DNA from: Chondrus crispus
Taxonomy: Eukaryota; Rhodophyta; Florideophyceae; Gigartinales; Gigartinaceae
Direction of reading: 5' to 3'
DNA length: 64,000 bases
Assembly: GCF_000350225.1 (NCBI RefSeq)
Contig: NW_005178620.1
Coordinates: forward strand, 124,001-188,000
Part shown: in pieces, positions 1 through 9,345 of the stretch
Numbering within the stretch: the first letter of the stretch is position 1
How the letters are laid out: every line of letters starts with the position of its first letter
Notes under the pieces: model-generated
Told to the model about the DNA's origin: nothing
Databases searched by the model: none
The model's input: only the letters and a program-made list of their open reading frames with translations
Translations under genes and position numbers: made by a program

Positions 1-1085
1 TTCCCCCACGAACAATATAGCATGGGATCATCCGGATAAGCCGTGGCAGCCCTTCTGTATAAGCTGATTGCGCCGTGCAAGTTTCCTGATTTTTCCTCCA
101 TGCGTGCCCATGCTTGCCAAAGCTGAACCGCACTTCGACCTGTTATAGAAGTGCCTTTTGCGTAGTACTTCCTCGCCATGTCCCGATTTCCTTCAAATTC
201 CTCAAGTTGGCCAAAAGAAAGCCACGAGAGCGTATGTCGTGGGTCCACTCGAGTCGCTCTCGTGAAACACTCACGTGCAGCAGACACCTTACCCCTTCTA
301 TACTCAAAAACGCCCAACGCATGGTGCAGATATGGATTGTCAGGCTCAACTTTGAGCCCCTTTGTTAGAATAATTCTTGCTGCATCAGAGTTACCGCGTT
401 TGTCTTCGAGGACACCAAGGGAGTGATATAACCTAGTCGCTGTCGGACATACCCTCAGCCCCTGCCTGTACAATCGCCTAGCTTCCTCCACGTTCCCGCA
501 TTTGTATTCCATCGACCCCCACGAATGATAAAGAGAGGGCAAATCAGGATTCGCTTCCGCAACTTTGGCAAAGAGCCTTCTCGCTGTGACAAAATTACCA
601 AGCCCCTTTTCCAAATCTGCCCAAGTCTGCCAAAGAATCGCATTGGTAGGGTTCGCCTTGAGCGCGCGTCTGAGCACTTCCCTAGCGCGATTAGTCTCCC
701 CACCGCGCTGCAGAACTGTCGCGTAACGAACCCATGCCCTCCCATTCGAAGTGTCCAATTGCACCAGGGACTCATACATGCCAAGAGCGTTGGTTACTCG
801 CCCTGCCTTTTCTTCAGTCTTTGCACTCTCGTAGAGAAGCTCCAACGCTTCGCGGGTGCCTTGTTCTGGTTTCAATGGTGACGCCAGTGGAAGCGTGGGC
901 GCCTGATCGCGTCGAGCCGTGTGCACAGTTGCCCCTGGGCGAACACGACGCTCGGCACGTGCTCTGGAAGGATCACTGGGAGAGCCCTGCCTGGCAGAGC
1001 GGCCTGCCGCAGACGACATGGACGCATGCCTCGCTCGTTTGGGCATGGACAGTGCGGGGGTTGCAACGAAGGCCGCGTCGTCCAT
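1..1085 (-). CDS. HAT/TPR-repeat protein, C-terminus beyond window edge
   Basis: A single open frame runs from ATG at 1085 to the window edge, 361 codons with no stop; an in-frame TGA lies upstream of the ATG. Residues 1 to about 70 are basic and Ser/Arg/Ala-rich with an early Phe, like a plastid transit peptide. From about residue 75 onward there are roughly eight 34-residue half-a-TPR repeats with the pattern (A/N)-x-x-(L/I)WQxWAxLE...G....AR.LF..A....P; motifs such as LWQTWADLEKGLG and LWQAWARMEEKSG are clear. HAT arrays of this type occur in plastid RNA-processing factors of the HCF107/MBB1 class, which bind 5' ends of plastid mRNAs such as psbB and psbH. That assignment is inference from repeat type and targeting; RNA-processing or splicing HAT proteins remain alternatives. 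The repeat architecture is certain, the specific role is not. Confidence 0.82.
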   Translation of the reverse strand, partial: MDDAAFVATPALSMPKRARHASMSSAAGRSARQGSPSDPSRARAERRVRPGATVHTARRDQAPTLPLASPLKPEQGTREALELLYESAKTEEKAGRVTNALGMYESLVQLDTSNGRAWVRYATVLQRGGETNRAREVLRRALKANPTNAILWQTWADLEKGLGNFVTARRLFAKVAEANPDLPSLYHSWGSMEYKCGNVEEARRLYRQGLRVCPTATRLYHSLGVLEDKRGNSDAARIILTKGLKVEPDNPYLHHALGVFEYRRGKVSAARECFTRATRVDPRHTLSWLSFGQLEEFEGNRDMARKYYAKGTSITGRSAVQLWQAWARMEEKSGNLHGAISLYRRAATAYPDDPMLYCSWG

Positions 1086-2233
1086 CGCAATTAGTCAGCG
1101 TACAGGCGATGAAAAGGTTCTCTCGAGTGGAGAGCACACTGCGAAAAAGTTTGAGCAGGAGAGAAAGGAATTGCCGCTGGAGGGACGGAGGTGCGCGCAA
1201 TGTACGGGAGACAAACGAATTCCTCTTTTCAGGAGTGAGGACATCGGAACCAACTTCCACCGGAGCGCAGGGTAAGAATTCGAGGAAGAAGGGTACGAAT
1301 CACGTTGTCCATATCGCCAGAAGAAGTGATCTGAGTGGCCCTCCGCGCGGGACGGTTTTTGTGCCATTTGATAGCACTGTACCCAAGGGTACCGGTACCT
1401 GCTGTGCCGTACAGTACCAAGGGTACTGTGCTGTACGGGTGTGGACATCTACAGAAATTATTCGTTTTAGCCGTTGGCTGCTGTTTTGGAAGTCAGTCTC
1501 CATATGATCGAGACTGCCAAAAAACCACCTTCGTCTTAAAACTAAAATCTTCATCTACGAGCCTCTTCCTTAGCCTAGCTAGGGAGTGCTTTTGGTGCCT
1601 TTCATTATGCCTTCTTTTCTTCCTGAAATGACCGGACTTGCGTCTTCGTAAAGAATTACTAAAAGTGCAGCACTTTGAATCTCCTAGAAAAACTGGGAGG
1701 TTATTTATTAAATCTTGACATTGAGTTTCTTCCTCAGCGTTCTCAGAGGGGTTGCGTTACTTGCTCTTCTTCCGAAGAGCCAGTACGGTGTCTCATTGAT
1801 ATCATAATGTTGTTCCAGTCCGCAATAAAGAGGTGTTTACACGTGACATTGACGAGTGACAGAATTGTCTACGAGTAAAGCATGCGTCGCGTTGGTAATG
1901 TTTTTAGATGATTGTCATGTCGCAAGTAGGATATAGATAATGCTACAGAGAGGCGAGCAATGAAGCGAGTTGAATTCACGAAATTTGAAGAGAGCTTAAA
2001 TGAACAGCACAGCAAGAGAAATCAAGAAATTGGTATGCATAGGTCTCATATTCAGGAAAGAAATTCAATTTACTTCAAACCACGGACTTATTCTACGCTA
2101 GAGACATCGATACGTCCTTTCTTCCAGTGTGAATTCAATAAATTAGCGATACTCCCAATGGCCGATACCCAGATTTGAATAACACGCCGCCGAGCTTGAT
2201 GCCCAGAGGAGCTTATCGCGAAAAGTCAACTCA
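1086..2233. other. Intergenic, no supported gene
   Basis: No convincing coding sequence on either strand. Around 1375-1440 there is a cluster of GTAC-centred palindromes (a GGTACCGGTACC palindrome and a CAGTACC/GGTACTG stem), reminiscent of motifs in the LTRs further along. The rest is plain AT-richer spacer. Confidence 0.5.
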
Positions 2234-2350
2234 TCAATTGTCGAAGGTGGGTGTAGCCTTGAGGAGGTCAAAGAAAATGTCTTTGATGGGGTTTGCTGAG
2301 GCAGCAGAGATGAGGAGGACAGCGACAACAAAGAAGGTCGTCGTGTTCAT
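2234..2350 (-). CDS. Small putative secreted peptide (38 aa)
   Basis: ATG at 2350 to TGA at 2234. The peptide has a textbook signal sequence: short N-region MNTTT, hydrophobic core FFVVAVLLISAA, and an Ala-Ser-Ala cleavage site near residue 19. The predicted mature part is about 19 residues, starting NPIKDIFFDLL. A TATA-like box (CTATAAATG) lies about 105 bp upstream on the same strand. No intron junction was recognised just before the stop, but this could be the first exon of a larger secreted protein. No homologue recognised. Support comes only from signal-peptide quality and promoter spacing. Confidence 0.42.
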   Translation of the reverse strand: MNTTTFFVVAVLLISAASANPIKDIFFDLLKATPTFDN

Positions 2351-2450
2351 TTTGATGACTTCTGTTGGTAGCAGAAGGAGATGAAAAGATATGAAGGTTG
2401 AAGAACTTGCTTTGCTGCGAAAATGCTAGGCTTGAGGAAACAAATCCCCT

Positions 2451-2460
2451 ACATTTATAG
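2451..2460 (-). promoter_or_regulatory. TATA box for the small secreted peptide
   Basis: CTATAAATGT on the minus strand, about 105 bp before the ATG at 2350; consistent with a transcription start near 2430 and an 80-nt leader. Confidence 0.4.
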
Positions 2461-3253
2461 TGCTGAAAATGAGTGGTCCCACATTACCGGGCATGGGGTC
2501 AACCGTGCCATCAATGGCCGGGGCCACTGCGAGCGGCCCACAGGCCGGGAGGTTGTAGAAGCTTTCTCTCCAGCAGGCACATTCTGGAAAGAGTTAGGGG
2601 CCTTTTCTTCAAATTACATCTTCCTTCGCCTGCCCATTAATCGCAAACAGGACCGGAGGGGCGGCCTCTTTACCTGTTGCGCTCGCTTCAGATATGATAT
2701 TAACGTTCATTGCAAATTATAACCGAATTACAGAAAAAAGAACATCCTGCTTCCTCACTAGCTAACATCATGGAAATCGGACATTTCCGCAATTCCGTTT
2801 TATATGCAAGTACGAGCGGAATGCGGGTGCCCTTTGCATGGAGTGCATGACACTAACTATCATTTCCATGCCTGGGCGAAGCAAGACTTACAATGGCAAT
2901 GGCCCCAGAACTTTCGAAGCCTGAGGTTCAGGGCGTACCACCTTTTCACATTGTTTATATACAGAAATGAACCTCTGTGACGGTTCACTTTGTAGGGGCT
3001 TTCAGATTAGTGACAAAGTTTATTTACAACCAGGGAGAACCCAGTGTTTTATCTACTTCTCACATACTGCACATGAGTGCTGTACATGAGTACGATAGCA
3101 CATGTTCATGTAAATGGCTGGGCTCCTACTCACCGACACCTGCGTCAACCCAGCAGGGACAAAGAGCACAGTTCTGTGCTGTACGGGCATATGATAATGA
3201 AAAGTTCTCGTTTTCTCTACTGTAAAAATGGAAGGTAAAACATGTCTCTGTAT
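2461..3253. other. Intergenic, no supported gene
   Basis: No coding support. Short GC-rich palindromic words near 2500-2570 and an ACATGAGTGCTGTACATGAGTAC direct/inverted cluster near 3070-3100 are the only structure seen. Confidence 0.4.
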
Positions 3254-4532
3254 GATAAATCGCCCGTGCAACAGCATATCCCCCTCGCCGCACTCGTGTA
3301 CGCAACGCTCTTTACCGATCTTGTAGAGCATGAGCTGCGTCATGTCGTGTCCTGCTACGCCTTCGAAATGCCGGTGTCCATGGCAGTAGGCCCTCGTAGT
3401 AGTGCAGACGTTTTATTATTATTGAAGGCACATGCTTGTAGCCTGAAGACTGTCTTTACAGCAACAACTAAGACAGTACAATCTGACGCAAGCGGGCATC
3501 TGGGACCCGATTTTGATGCCACAATTGCGGAATACCACAGTTTGCTGAAGAATATTTCCGTGGCTCTAGTGCCATTTTGCGCCTGATGCACAACGAAATG
3601 CGTGCATGCCATTTATTTTTCGAATGCAATGCAAGCTACATTGTTCCATCCCGCCAGATCCCAGTTGTACATCCAGCGTTTGATGAAACCGACCGCTCCA
3701 TTCACCTTTAGTTTTTCGGCCTGTAGTGCCTTACATTCGGAGATGGTCTGCATCCCCACGGACCCCAAAGGTACTTGCTTGCATGTCATTATTTTTGAGA
3801 AACAAAAAGAGTCGAATTGTGCCCCTTTGGGTCTTACAGCAAGTGGCTTTATGGTGCGACCGCCTTTGTACAGTATGTAGGAGGCATGCTGATCGCGTTG
3901 TTCGGACGAAGTGGGCGAGGTCAGGGTCAGGGTGTGAAGGGAGAAGGGAATGCATGTATGATGGGCGTGTGCAAGAAAGTGAGAGGCTAAACAAATTCTA
4001 GCTCTTACGAAGACGGTATTATACCGATTGCCCTTCGATTGTAATACTCATATGCTCGTGGTACTGCTGTAGCTAGTTAGTTTCTAATGGATCATGGTCC
4101 TCTTATAGGTTAATTTTCAACTTCCTATTTCCTCGACTTGCGCTTCTCGATAAGAAACAGAAAGATACTCTCGCCATCGCACTTGACATCTGCGTTGCGG
4201 ATGGAAAGATTTCAGTGAGAACTGCGTATCCTTTCCACTCATTTTTAGAGATGCCGTGAGCTAGCAAAGAAGCTTTTTTTGGAAACCTTGAAACGCTTTG
4301 TATTGATACCTTCGATAAAAAACGCTCACTTAAACGGGAGACTGATTGTTTATACTCTCTTAGATCCTTACTCCTTCAGTGTATTCAAAACCGCTATCTT
4401 AATGTTTTGCAAGATGTTTTTGCCGGGAGCAAGTACGGTAGGGACATGATGTCTAAATTGACTCTCTAAATTTGCGATTTAATGTATGTAGTTTTACATC
4501 ATCCCAATTTTCCAGAAATTATGGATAGCAGG
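3254..4532 (+). repeat. 1.28-kb dispersed repeat, copy A
   Basis: Begins GATAAATCGCCCGT and ends ATGGATAGCAGG. An inverted, nearly identical copy B occupies 23964-25060 plus 29998-30178, split by Ty3-A. The lengths agree (1279 versus 1278 bp). No terminal inverted repeat, LTR or recognisable protein is seen; small open frames in it are shared by both copies but match no family I know. The right boundary at 4532 is defined only by the Copia-A LTR in copy B, so the duplicated unit may extend further. Probably a non-autonomous repeat or an inverted segmental duplication. Confidence 0.8.
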
Positions 4533-5043
4533 GTTGGCTTACAGTTAGATACGCCAGAAATGCCGTCGCATTGCACATTCGCAAAGCCGTTGATTTTTTT
4601 TGCTGCCTTCTGTGTGGAACCAAAATCTGCTGCATCATCGATGTGCCGCATGCCAGCGACAAGTGTTTTGAAAGCCCCGCAAGGCTACCTGGTCGAAACT
4701 CCAGCGCCGCCCCTGATCAGCGTTTGCCGAGTTGCAAGAAGAGCGTCATCCCACCCCACAACACCTCGACATCGTTATCAAGATCGCACTTTAAACGCCT
4801 TACTCTGGTTTCTAGTATTGCTGGAATGCAATTTATGTGAGGGCACCCTGTACATCCTATCGAGCATTTACAGCACAAGGTTGGAAGATTAGAAGTCGGA
4901 AGGTTCAACACGTCTACACGTCCTATCTTCCCACCTGCCTTTTGTTGAAGGGGAAGCGTCTGCATCTGCCTTTCGTCTTTGTCACTCCTGCCGTATTTCC
5001 AGTGCAGTACACAAACTTTTGCGTTATCCATTGACCAGCACTT
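4533..5043. other. Upstream region of the P-loop kinase gene
   Basis: Open frames here (4482-4892 plus, 4717-5064 minus) show no family resemblance and overlap each other; treated as non-coding promoter/5' leader of the gene starting at 5044. Confidence 0.35.
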
Positions 5044-5757
5044 ATGAGTCCTCACCTCGGTCAACGCCAGGTTGTGGTCCTTATTCGTGGGGTAAGTAGT
5101 CTTGTTCTAGTTGCCATCTATCCTTTTTAGGTCGAAATCTCGTCTCTTACTGACCTTCAGCGAGTGCTCGTCTTCTGAATTTATCATCGCCTCGCTTAGT
5201 ACCCTGGTGTTGGCAAGACAACATTGGCCCTCGGTGTGGCCAAGGAACTAGGATATTGCTTGGTATGCAAAGACGATGTGCGCGAACCCGCCATGCGTCA
5301 CGACGCTCGAGTGCTGGCTGACATCCGCAAGGTATGTCCGGAACATGCGGCTTCGATCCATGTTGATTCGAATGACATGACGTATGAGGCAATGTTTGCC
5401 GTCGGTCTGACGCAACTTAACGTGGGAGCGAAAGGGGTAGTTCTAGAAAGCCCGCTCGGACGCGTCGCACTCGGGGAGCGCGCAGTACAGATCACGAGGA
5501 AGGCTCAAGCTCTCTGCGTGCTCGTTGATTGCTATGCGGAAAAGTCGGTATGGGAGGAGCGGCTTGCGAAACGAACGTCGCGGGATTTCAGGCCTCGTAA
5601 CGCCGATCAGATTGTTCGAAACTATGAGAACATTGAATACAAGATCGACTGCGACGCGCACGTGATGATAGACTGTGGCAATCCTTTAGAAGATAATGTG
5701 AAGTGTGTGATCAAAATCATCAACCAGCTCCTTGCCGATGAAACGTCGAGCTCGTGA
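5044..5757 (+). CDS. P-loop NTPase / small kinase-like protein (201 aa, one intron)
   Basis: Exon 1 is 5044-5091 (16 codons, MSPHLGQRQVVVLIRG), donor GTAAGT; acceptor CTTAG, then exon 2 5200-5757. Splicing is phase 0 and creates the Walker A loop G-Y-P-G-V-G-K-T-T across the junction, strong evidence for the intron. Downstream, a VxLESPLG segment (Walker B-like), a LCVLVDCYAE strand and a basic R-T-S-R-D-F-R-P-R lid fit the AAA_33/polynucleotide-kinase-like group that phosphorylates small molecules or nucleic acid ends. The substrate cannot be read from sequence. No transit peptide or membrane segment, so probably cytosolic. The next gene (psbM) is convergent, about 170 bp away. Confidence 0.75.
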
Positions 5758-5924
5758 CTCTTGACAGGACAGCGGTGTAACCACTGGAGGATTAGGTGGA
5801 AAAAGCCTATTTAATGACCCAGTACGTGCTTAGTTTTAGCAGACTGCAGGCGAGGAAGCGTACAAAAGAACTGGACAAACTTGTGATCTAACCCTGTTCG
5901 CGTCGGCGCTGTACTTGACAAGGC

Positions 5925-6509
5925 TCAGTCCTGCTCTCCTCGTCCGACCTTTTCTCCGGCCTTGCGACTCTCGGCTTGGATGTAAAGAATGACGAGGAAC
6001 GCGCAAGGGATCAAAGTACCCAAAAACACGGCAAGGTAGGCCGGGAAGGTCACAGCCATACCCTCGGCGATCGGCATGGACGGGAGAGTAGCAAGCGCTG
6101 TGTCAAGGCTCATCCGGGCGGGAGCTGCGCGGCGGGCCACGGGTCGGGTTGCCTTGACGCATTTGGAGGCCTAAATGATGGTTAAAGCAAACAGTAGTAG
6201 GAACGAGCTAATGGTTAGGTTTCCCTAAAAAGCAAATAGCGTAAAGACTGAATCTCAGTGCAGTGTTGAAGCATTGCGCCATGCTCGGGCAGACGCTTTT
6301 AATCGCGTAAGAACTGCAATGAGCGGTCGCCGCTGCGTTCGGTCTCCCGCGATATGCCGGGGCGAACCGTTTTCTGGAACATCGTGAGGTGCATTTGCAA
6401 GTGAAGCTCAGCAGGCCTGCAGAGATACATGAAACATGCAATGACGTACCGTGAAGGCGCCGGGGCGAACAGTGGCTGCGAGGCCGGTGGAACCTACGAA
6501 AGCGAACAT
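5925..6509 (-). CDS. psbM: Nuclear-encoded photosystem II subunit PsbM with transit peptide
   Basis: Exon 1 6450-6509 encodes MFAFVGSTGLAATVRPGAFT, donor GTACGT; the 279-bp intron ends TTTAG; exon 2 5925-6170 (phase 0). The product is 101 aa. Residues 1 to about 60 look like a plastid transit peptide with the Phe motif typical of red algae, followed by a hydrophobic ALATLPSMPIAEGMA stretch. The C-terminal 40 residues form one membrane helix, AYLAVFLGTLIPCAFLVILYI, then Q-A-E-S-R. The pattern L-(I/V)-P-x-A-F-L-x-(I/L)-(I/L)-Y-(I/V) plus a polar tail is diagnostic of PsbM, the one-helix protein at the PSII dimer interface. PsbM is plastid-encoded in plants, so this is a transferred gene. Divergently transcribed from the gene at 6966. 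Confidence 0.78.
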
Positions 6510-6965
6510 AGTTGTTGCGAGGGAGTTGAAAATCGTGGAGGGCAGAGCAAAGGAAGGTAGCGCGGCAGAGATGTAGAAAGTGTCGGTGGAGCTGGACAGT
6601 GTCTAAGCGAGGAGAACTGCGGAGCGAAGGGAGTCACAAAATTTGTGACGGAGAGGGGGTAGTGAGAGTCGATATTATGGCTTCGCTTGATCTGCCCAGT
6701 CGAGCTCACCAATGAGCGGCGTCAAAAAGCTCGTCCGTGTACACGTGGCAGAGGACAGATGTCTCCAGATTGCACCTCGGAGATCGTGAGGGCCTGATTC
6801 GTGCTTTGCCGCGTAACCCTCAAAAAACCCGCATCCCTCTCCCCCACAACCATTGATCTATTCGCCTTCCTCCTCCTTCTTCACCTTCCCTTACTCGCCT
6901 CTTGAACGTCTACCCGTTTTCGCTCGTTTTGCACGCAAGTCTTTTCTCCCCCAAGCGCAACCGCA
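6510..6965. promoter_or_regulatory. Shared bidirectional promoter of psbM and the one-helix plastid protein gene
   Basis: 456 bp separate two divergent start codons of two nuclear genes for small plastid membrane proteins. No coding sequence is supported inside. The arrangement suggests co-regulation with photosynthesis genes; no individual motif can be assigned with confidence. Confidence 0.45.
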
Positions 6966-7437
6966 ATGGCTTTTGTCGCTTCCTTCACCGGCGTCCCCGT
7001 TGTTAGGAACGCTCGCGCCCTCGTTTCGTCCAGGCCCGCCCGCGTGCGTACTACTAGGACAAGGTAAGTGTCTCACCTCATTTTTCGCAATAATTGCACT
7101 GCACTGCGCTCCTTTTGGGCAAAGCGCATGTCTCGATGACCAAATGCTTAAGAGTGGCAAGCAGTTTGGTACCCATGGACGGGGCAGTACGAATGTTTTG
7201 TTTGCGTGCTTTTGTAACTCCCTACTGACCATCGAATCGAATCCTCAACTTGGCATTTACTCTACTACCAGAATGTCCCTTGCTCCTATCGCGCAGACCA
7301 TCGCTTTCAAGGCCTCCGAGGCCTCGCAATTGATCGCAGTGAAGGACGGCGACTTCGGCGGTTACACTGGGCCTATAATTGGCCTCCTTATCATCGGTGT
7401 CATCATCGCTGTCCTCACTCCTCCGGTAAAGGAATAG
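6966..7437 (+). CDS. Small one-helix plastid (probable thylakoid) protein, unidentified
   Basis: Exon 1 6966-7063 (MAFVASFTGVPVVRNARALV..., basic and Phe-containing transit peptide), donor GTAAGT in phase 2; acceptor CTACCAG, exon 2 7272-7437. Total 87 aa. The mature region has a polar KASEASQLIAVKDGDFGGYTGP segment followed by one membrane helix, IIGLLIIGVIIAVLTPPVKE, ending at the C-terminus. The size, targeting and single helix are those of small photosystem or cytochrome b6f subunits, but I do not recognise a specific family. Its divergent pairing with nuclear psbM supports a thylakoid role. Function is not assigned. Confidence 0.7.
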
Positions 7438-7590
7438 ATCCCTGCCCTTTGTTTTGGAGCAGGTCATTTCGACATGTGCTCCTGATAATAGTTTCTACTA
7501 AACGGTGTATCGCGCTGAGTTTCCGTCCCGAAAACCTGGTTTCCTTTTCTTCCTTTATTTGCGCTACTCAACCCTCATTTGTTAACGATT

Positions 7591-8100
7591 CTAAACATGC
7601 TTGTAGGTTCCCTTCCGCGGTTTTGGGCTACCTCGTGCTCTCGCGGATGCCATGGTGCGGTAGTTGATCGCAGAGACGGTTGTTGGTGTCAAGTCTGCAG
7701 AATACTCGCAGTCCTCATAACGTCTGTCCTCTGCAATGGTTGCCAGAGATGTTGAAGAGAGGAAGACAGCTTGTGTACAGCCTTCGCCGCCAGCACCGCT
7801 GCGCTTCGCTCCACGTGGGCGGGGACTGAACCGCTCCTTCAACCAGTCTTGCGATAAGGTCTTGCGCACAGATTCGTCCAGCTCTCGCATCGTTGATGCT
7901 GGAAGAGGCCTTGCTTGAGGCATGTGCACTTTCGTCGGAGAAGGACTGACCAATTTCGATATGTGACTGGTCTTTTCGTGTTGGTCAGAGGGCGCTTCGG
8001 AGGAATTAAGTTTCAGAACTTTCGGTCGCCGCCGCCTTGATTGCTTGGTTCGAATCTGCGTATGCGGCCTTTCGATGGCCTTGACTTCGGTGAAAGTCAT
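7591..8100 (-). CDS. Hypothetical basic protein (169 aa)
   Basis: ATG at 8100, stop at 7591. The protein is rich in Arg, Lys, Ser and Pro, with a basic cluster TKQSRRRRPKVLKL near residue 20 that could be a nuclear localisation signal, and a short amphipathic segment MRELDESVRKTLSQDWLKERF in the middle. No conserved domain recognised and no membrane segment. Convergent with the one-helix protein gene (154 bp between stops). Kept because the frame is long for the spacing and has a proper ATG; it could still be a chance ORF. Confidence 0.4.
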   Translation of the reverse strand: MTFTEVKAIERPHTQIRTKQSRRRRPKVLKLNSSEAPSDQHEKTSHISKLVSPSPTKVHMPQARPLPASTMRELDESVRKTLSQDWLKERFSPRPRGAKRSGAGGEGCTQAVFLSSTSLATIAEDRRYEDCEYSADLTPTTVSAINYRTMASARARGSPKPRKGTYKHV

Positions 8101-9345
8101 TCAACACGGTTTTGTAAATGCGTTATTTCTGATAGAGCAGACTTTGCTGGTGTAATATTTTTTGAAGAGATGTGAAAGCAATCCCCTTGGACGGGTTAAG
8201 CTTTTATTGAGTCCAAGACGCTCTTTGCTTTATAAGCGAGGAAGCAAAGTGAGGAAGCAAAGCGAGGAAGCAAAGCGAGAAATCCGTGGGAGAAAAAGCG
8301 TTTCTTTCCGTGACAAACGCTGTGTTTCGTAGAATTGATAGGTCAAAATTTCGTGTCACCATTGAATGCTGCAAATTTGTGCTTCAAATGTGTGTATGCA
8401 AAATCGTATTATTTTGGTAGACAAACGACATCACTGAATAGGCCAGGCCGTCCGGGTATGCTGGTGGCTTTTCATTATGGCGATCCAATCTTCCGGCGCC
8501 ATGCATAATACAGTATGTCGCGAATGCAATGAGATATGAGATTGCCCATGTATATGTACCAGTACTTGTAGTTCCACTGTGCTTAAACGTGCGAAACAGA
8601 ACCACAATGCGAACAGATTCCGACAGCCGTTCTTTGTCTCCGTGTGGAACTACAGCTTGGGGAGACTGCTAGAAATTGACGAATCATCGGATGATGGCAC
8701 TGAGCCCGAGACCTAGACTGCAAGCTTTTTGCATCCATCGCACCACTGTCTGGCGCTCGTGCTGAAACCCCTCAATTTCCAAAGGGCTTCAGCTTACGCT
8801 GTGCAATTTTGGAATTTTATTATCACCTAAAAAGGCACGTTTCCCCGCCGAGTTAATGTAAAATTGTCCAAGTTCTCAATCTCCCTCTTCTAAACACGCA
8901 ACAAGAGTTAGGTGGTCCGCGACGAGTGACAGCATAGCTGAATGCATACAGAATTTGTCATACCCAATAGGAGAACCAACTCTGGTTAAAAATGAAAGCA
9001 CACAAGGCTGTTTTAAATAAGCATCCACAAACCCCCGCGGCAGGACCAAAGGTGGAAAGAAGCAAGTCACTTTCCCCGCCGCGAGCACTGGCGACTTGGG
9101 AACGCTCTATTCTCAGATGATATCAAAATGCTGGAGGATTGAAAGTTGAAGCACGAATATTGACAGAATTTCACCGCCTCAGTGATGAAAACGAAAGCTG
9201 CGGGTGGTATCTTAGGTTGGAACGATATGCCCTTCAGTGGGCTAATATCGCTCTGACTTTTCCCATATCAAATTTCCAATAAACGAAAGGAGGCTTATTT
9301 GCATTACATAGCTTGTCGGCATCTCCCATCTGCAATGCACTCCAT
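8101..9345. other. Intergenic with a short tandem repeat
   Basis: No supported gene. At 8236-8280 a 13-bp unit GCGAGGAAGCAAA is repeated about 3.3 times, immediately downstream of a TTTATAA-like box. Small minus-strand ORFs near 8400-8600 and 8880-9080 start at non-ATG codons and lack features. Confidence 0.45.
8236..8280 (+). repeat. 13-bp tandem repeat, 3.3 copies
   Basis: Unit GCGAGGAAGCAAA with one C/T variant in the second copy. Confidence 0.8.

Noticed and set aside
734..1507. 257-aa plus-strand ORF
   Set aside because: Shadow of the HAT-repeat gene on the minus strand; no domain features.
3254..4532. Protein-coding gene inside repeat copy A (for example 3242-3586 plus)
   Set aside because: Short frames without family features, broken differently in copy B.
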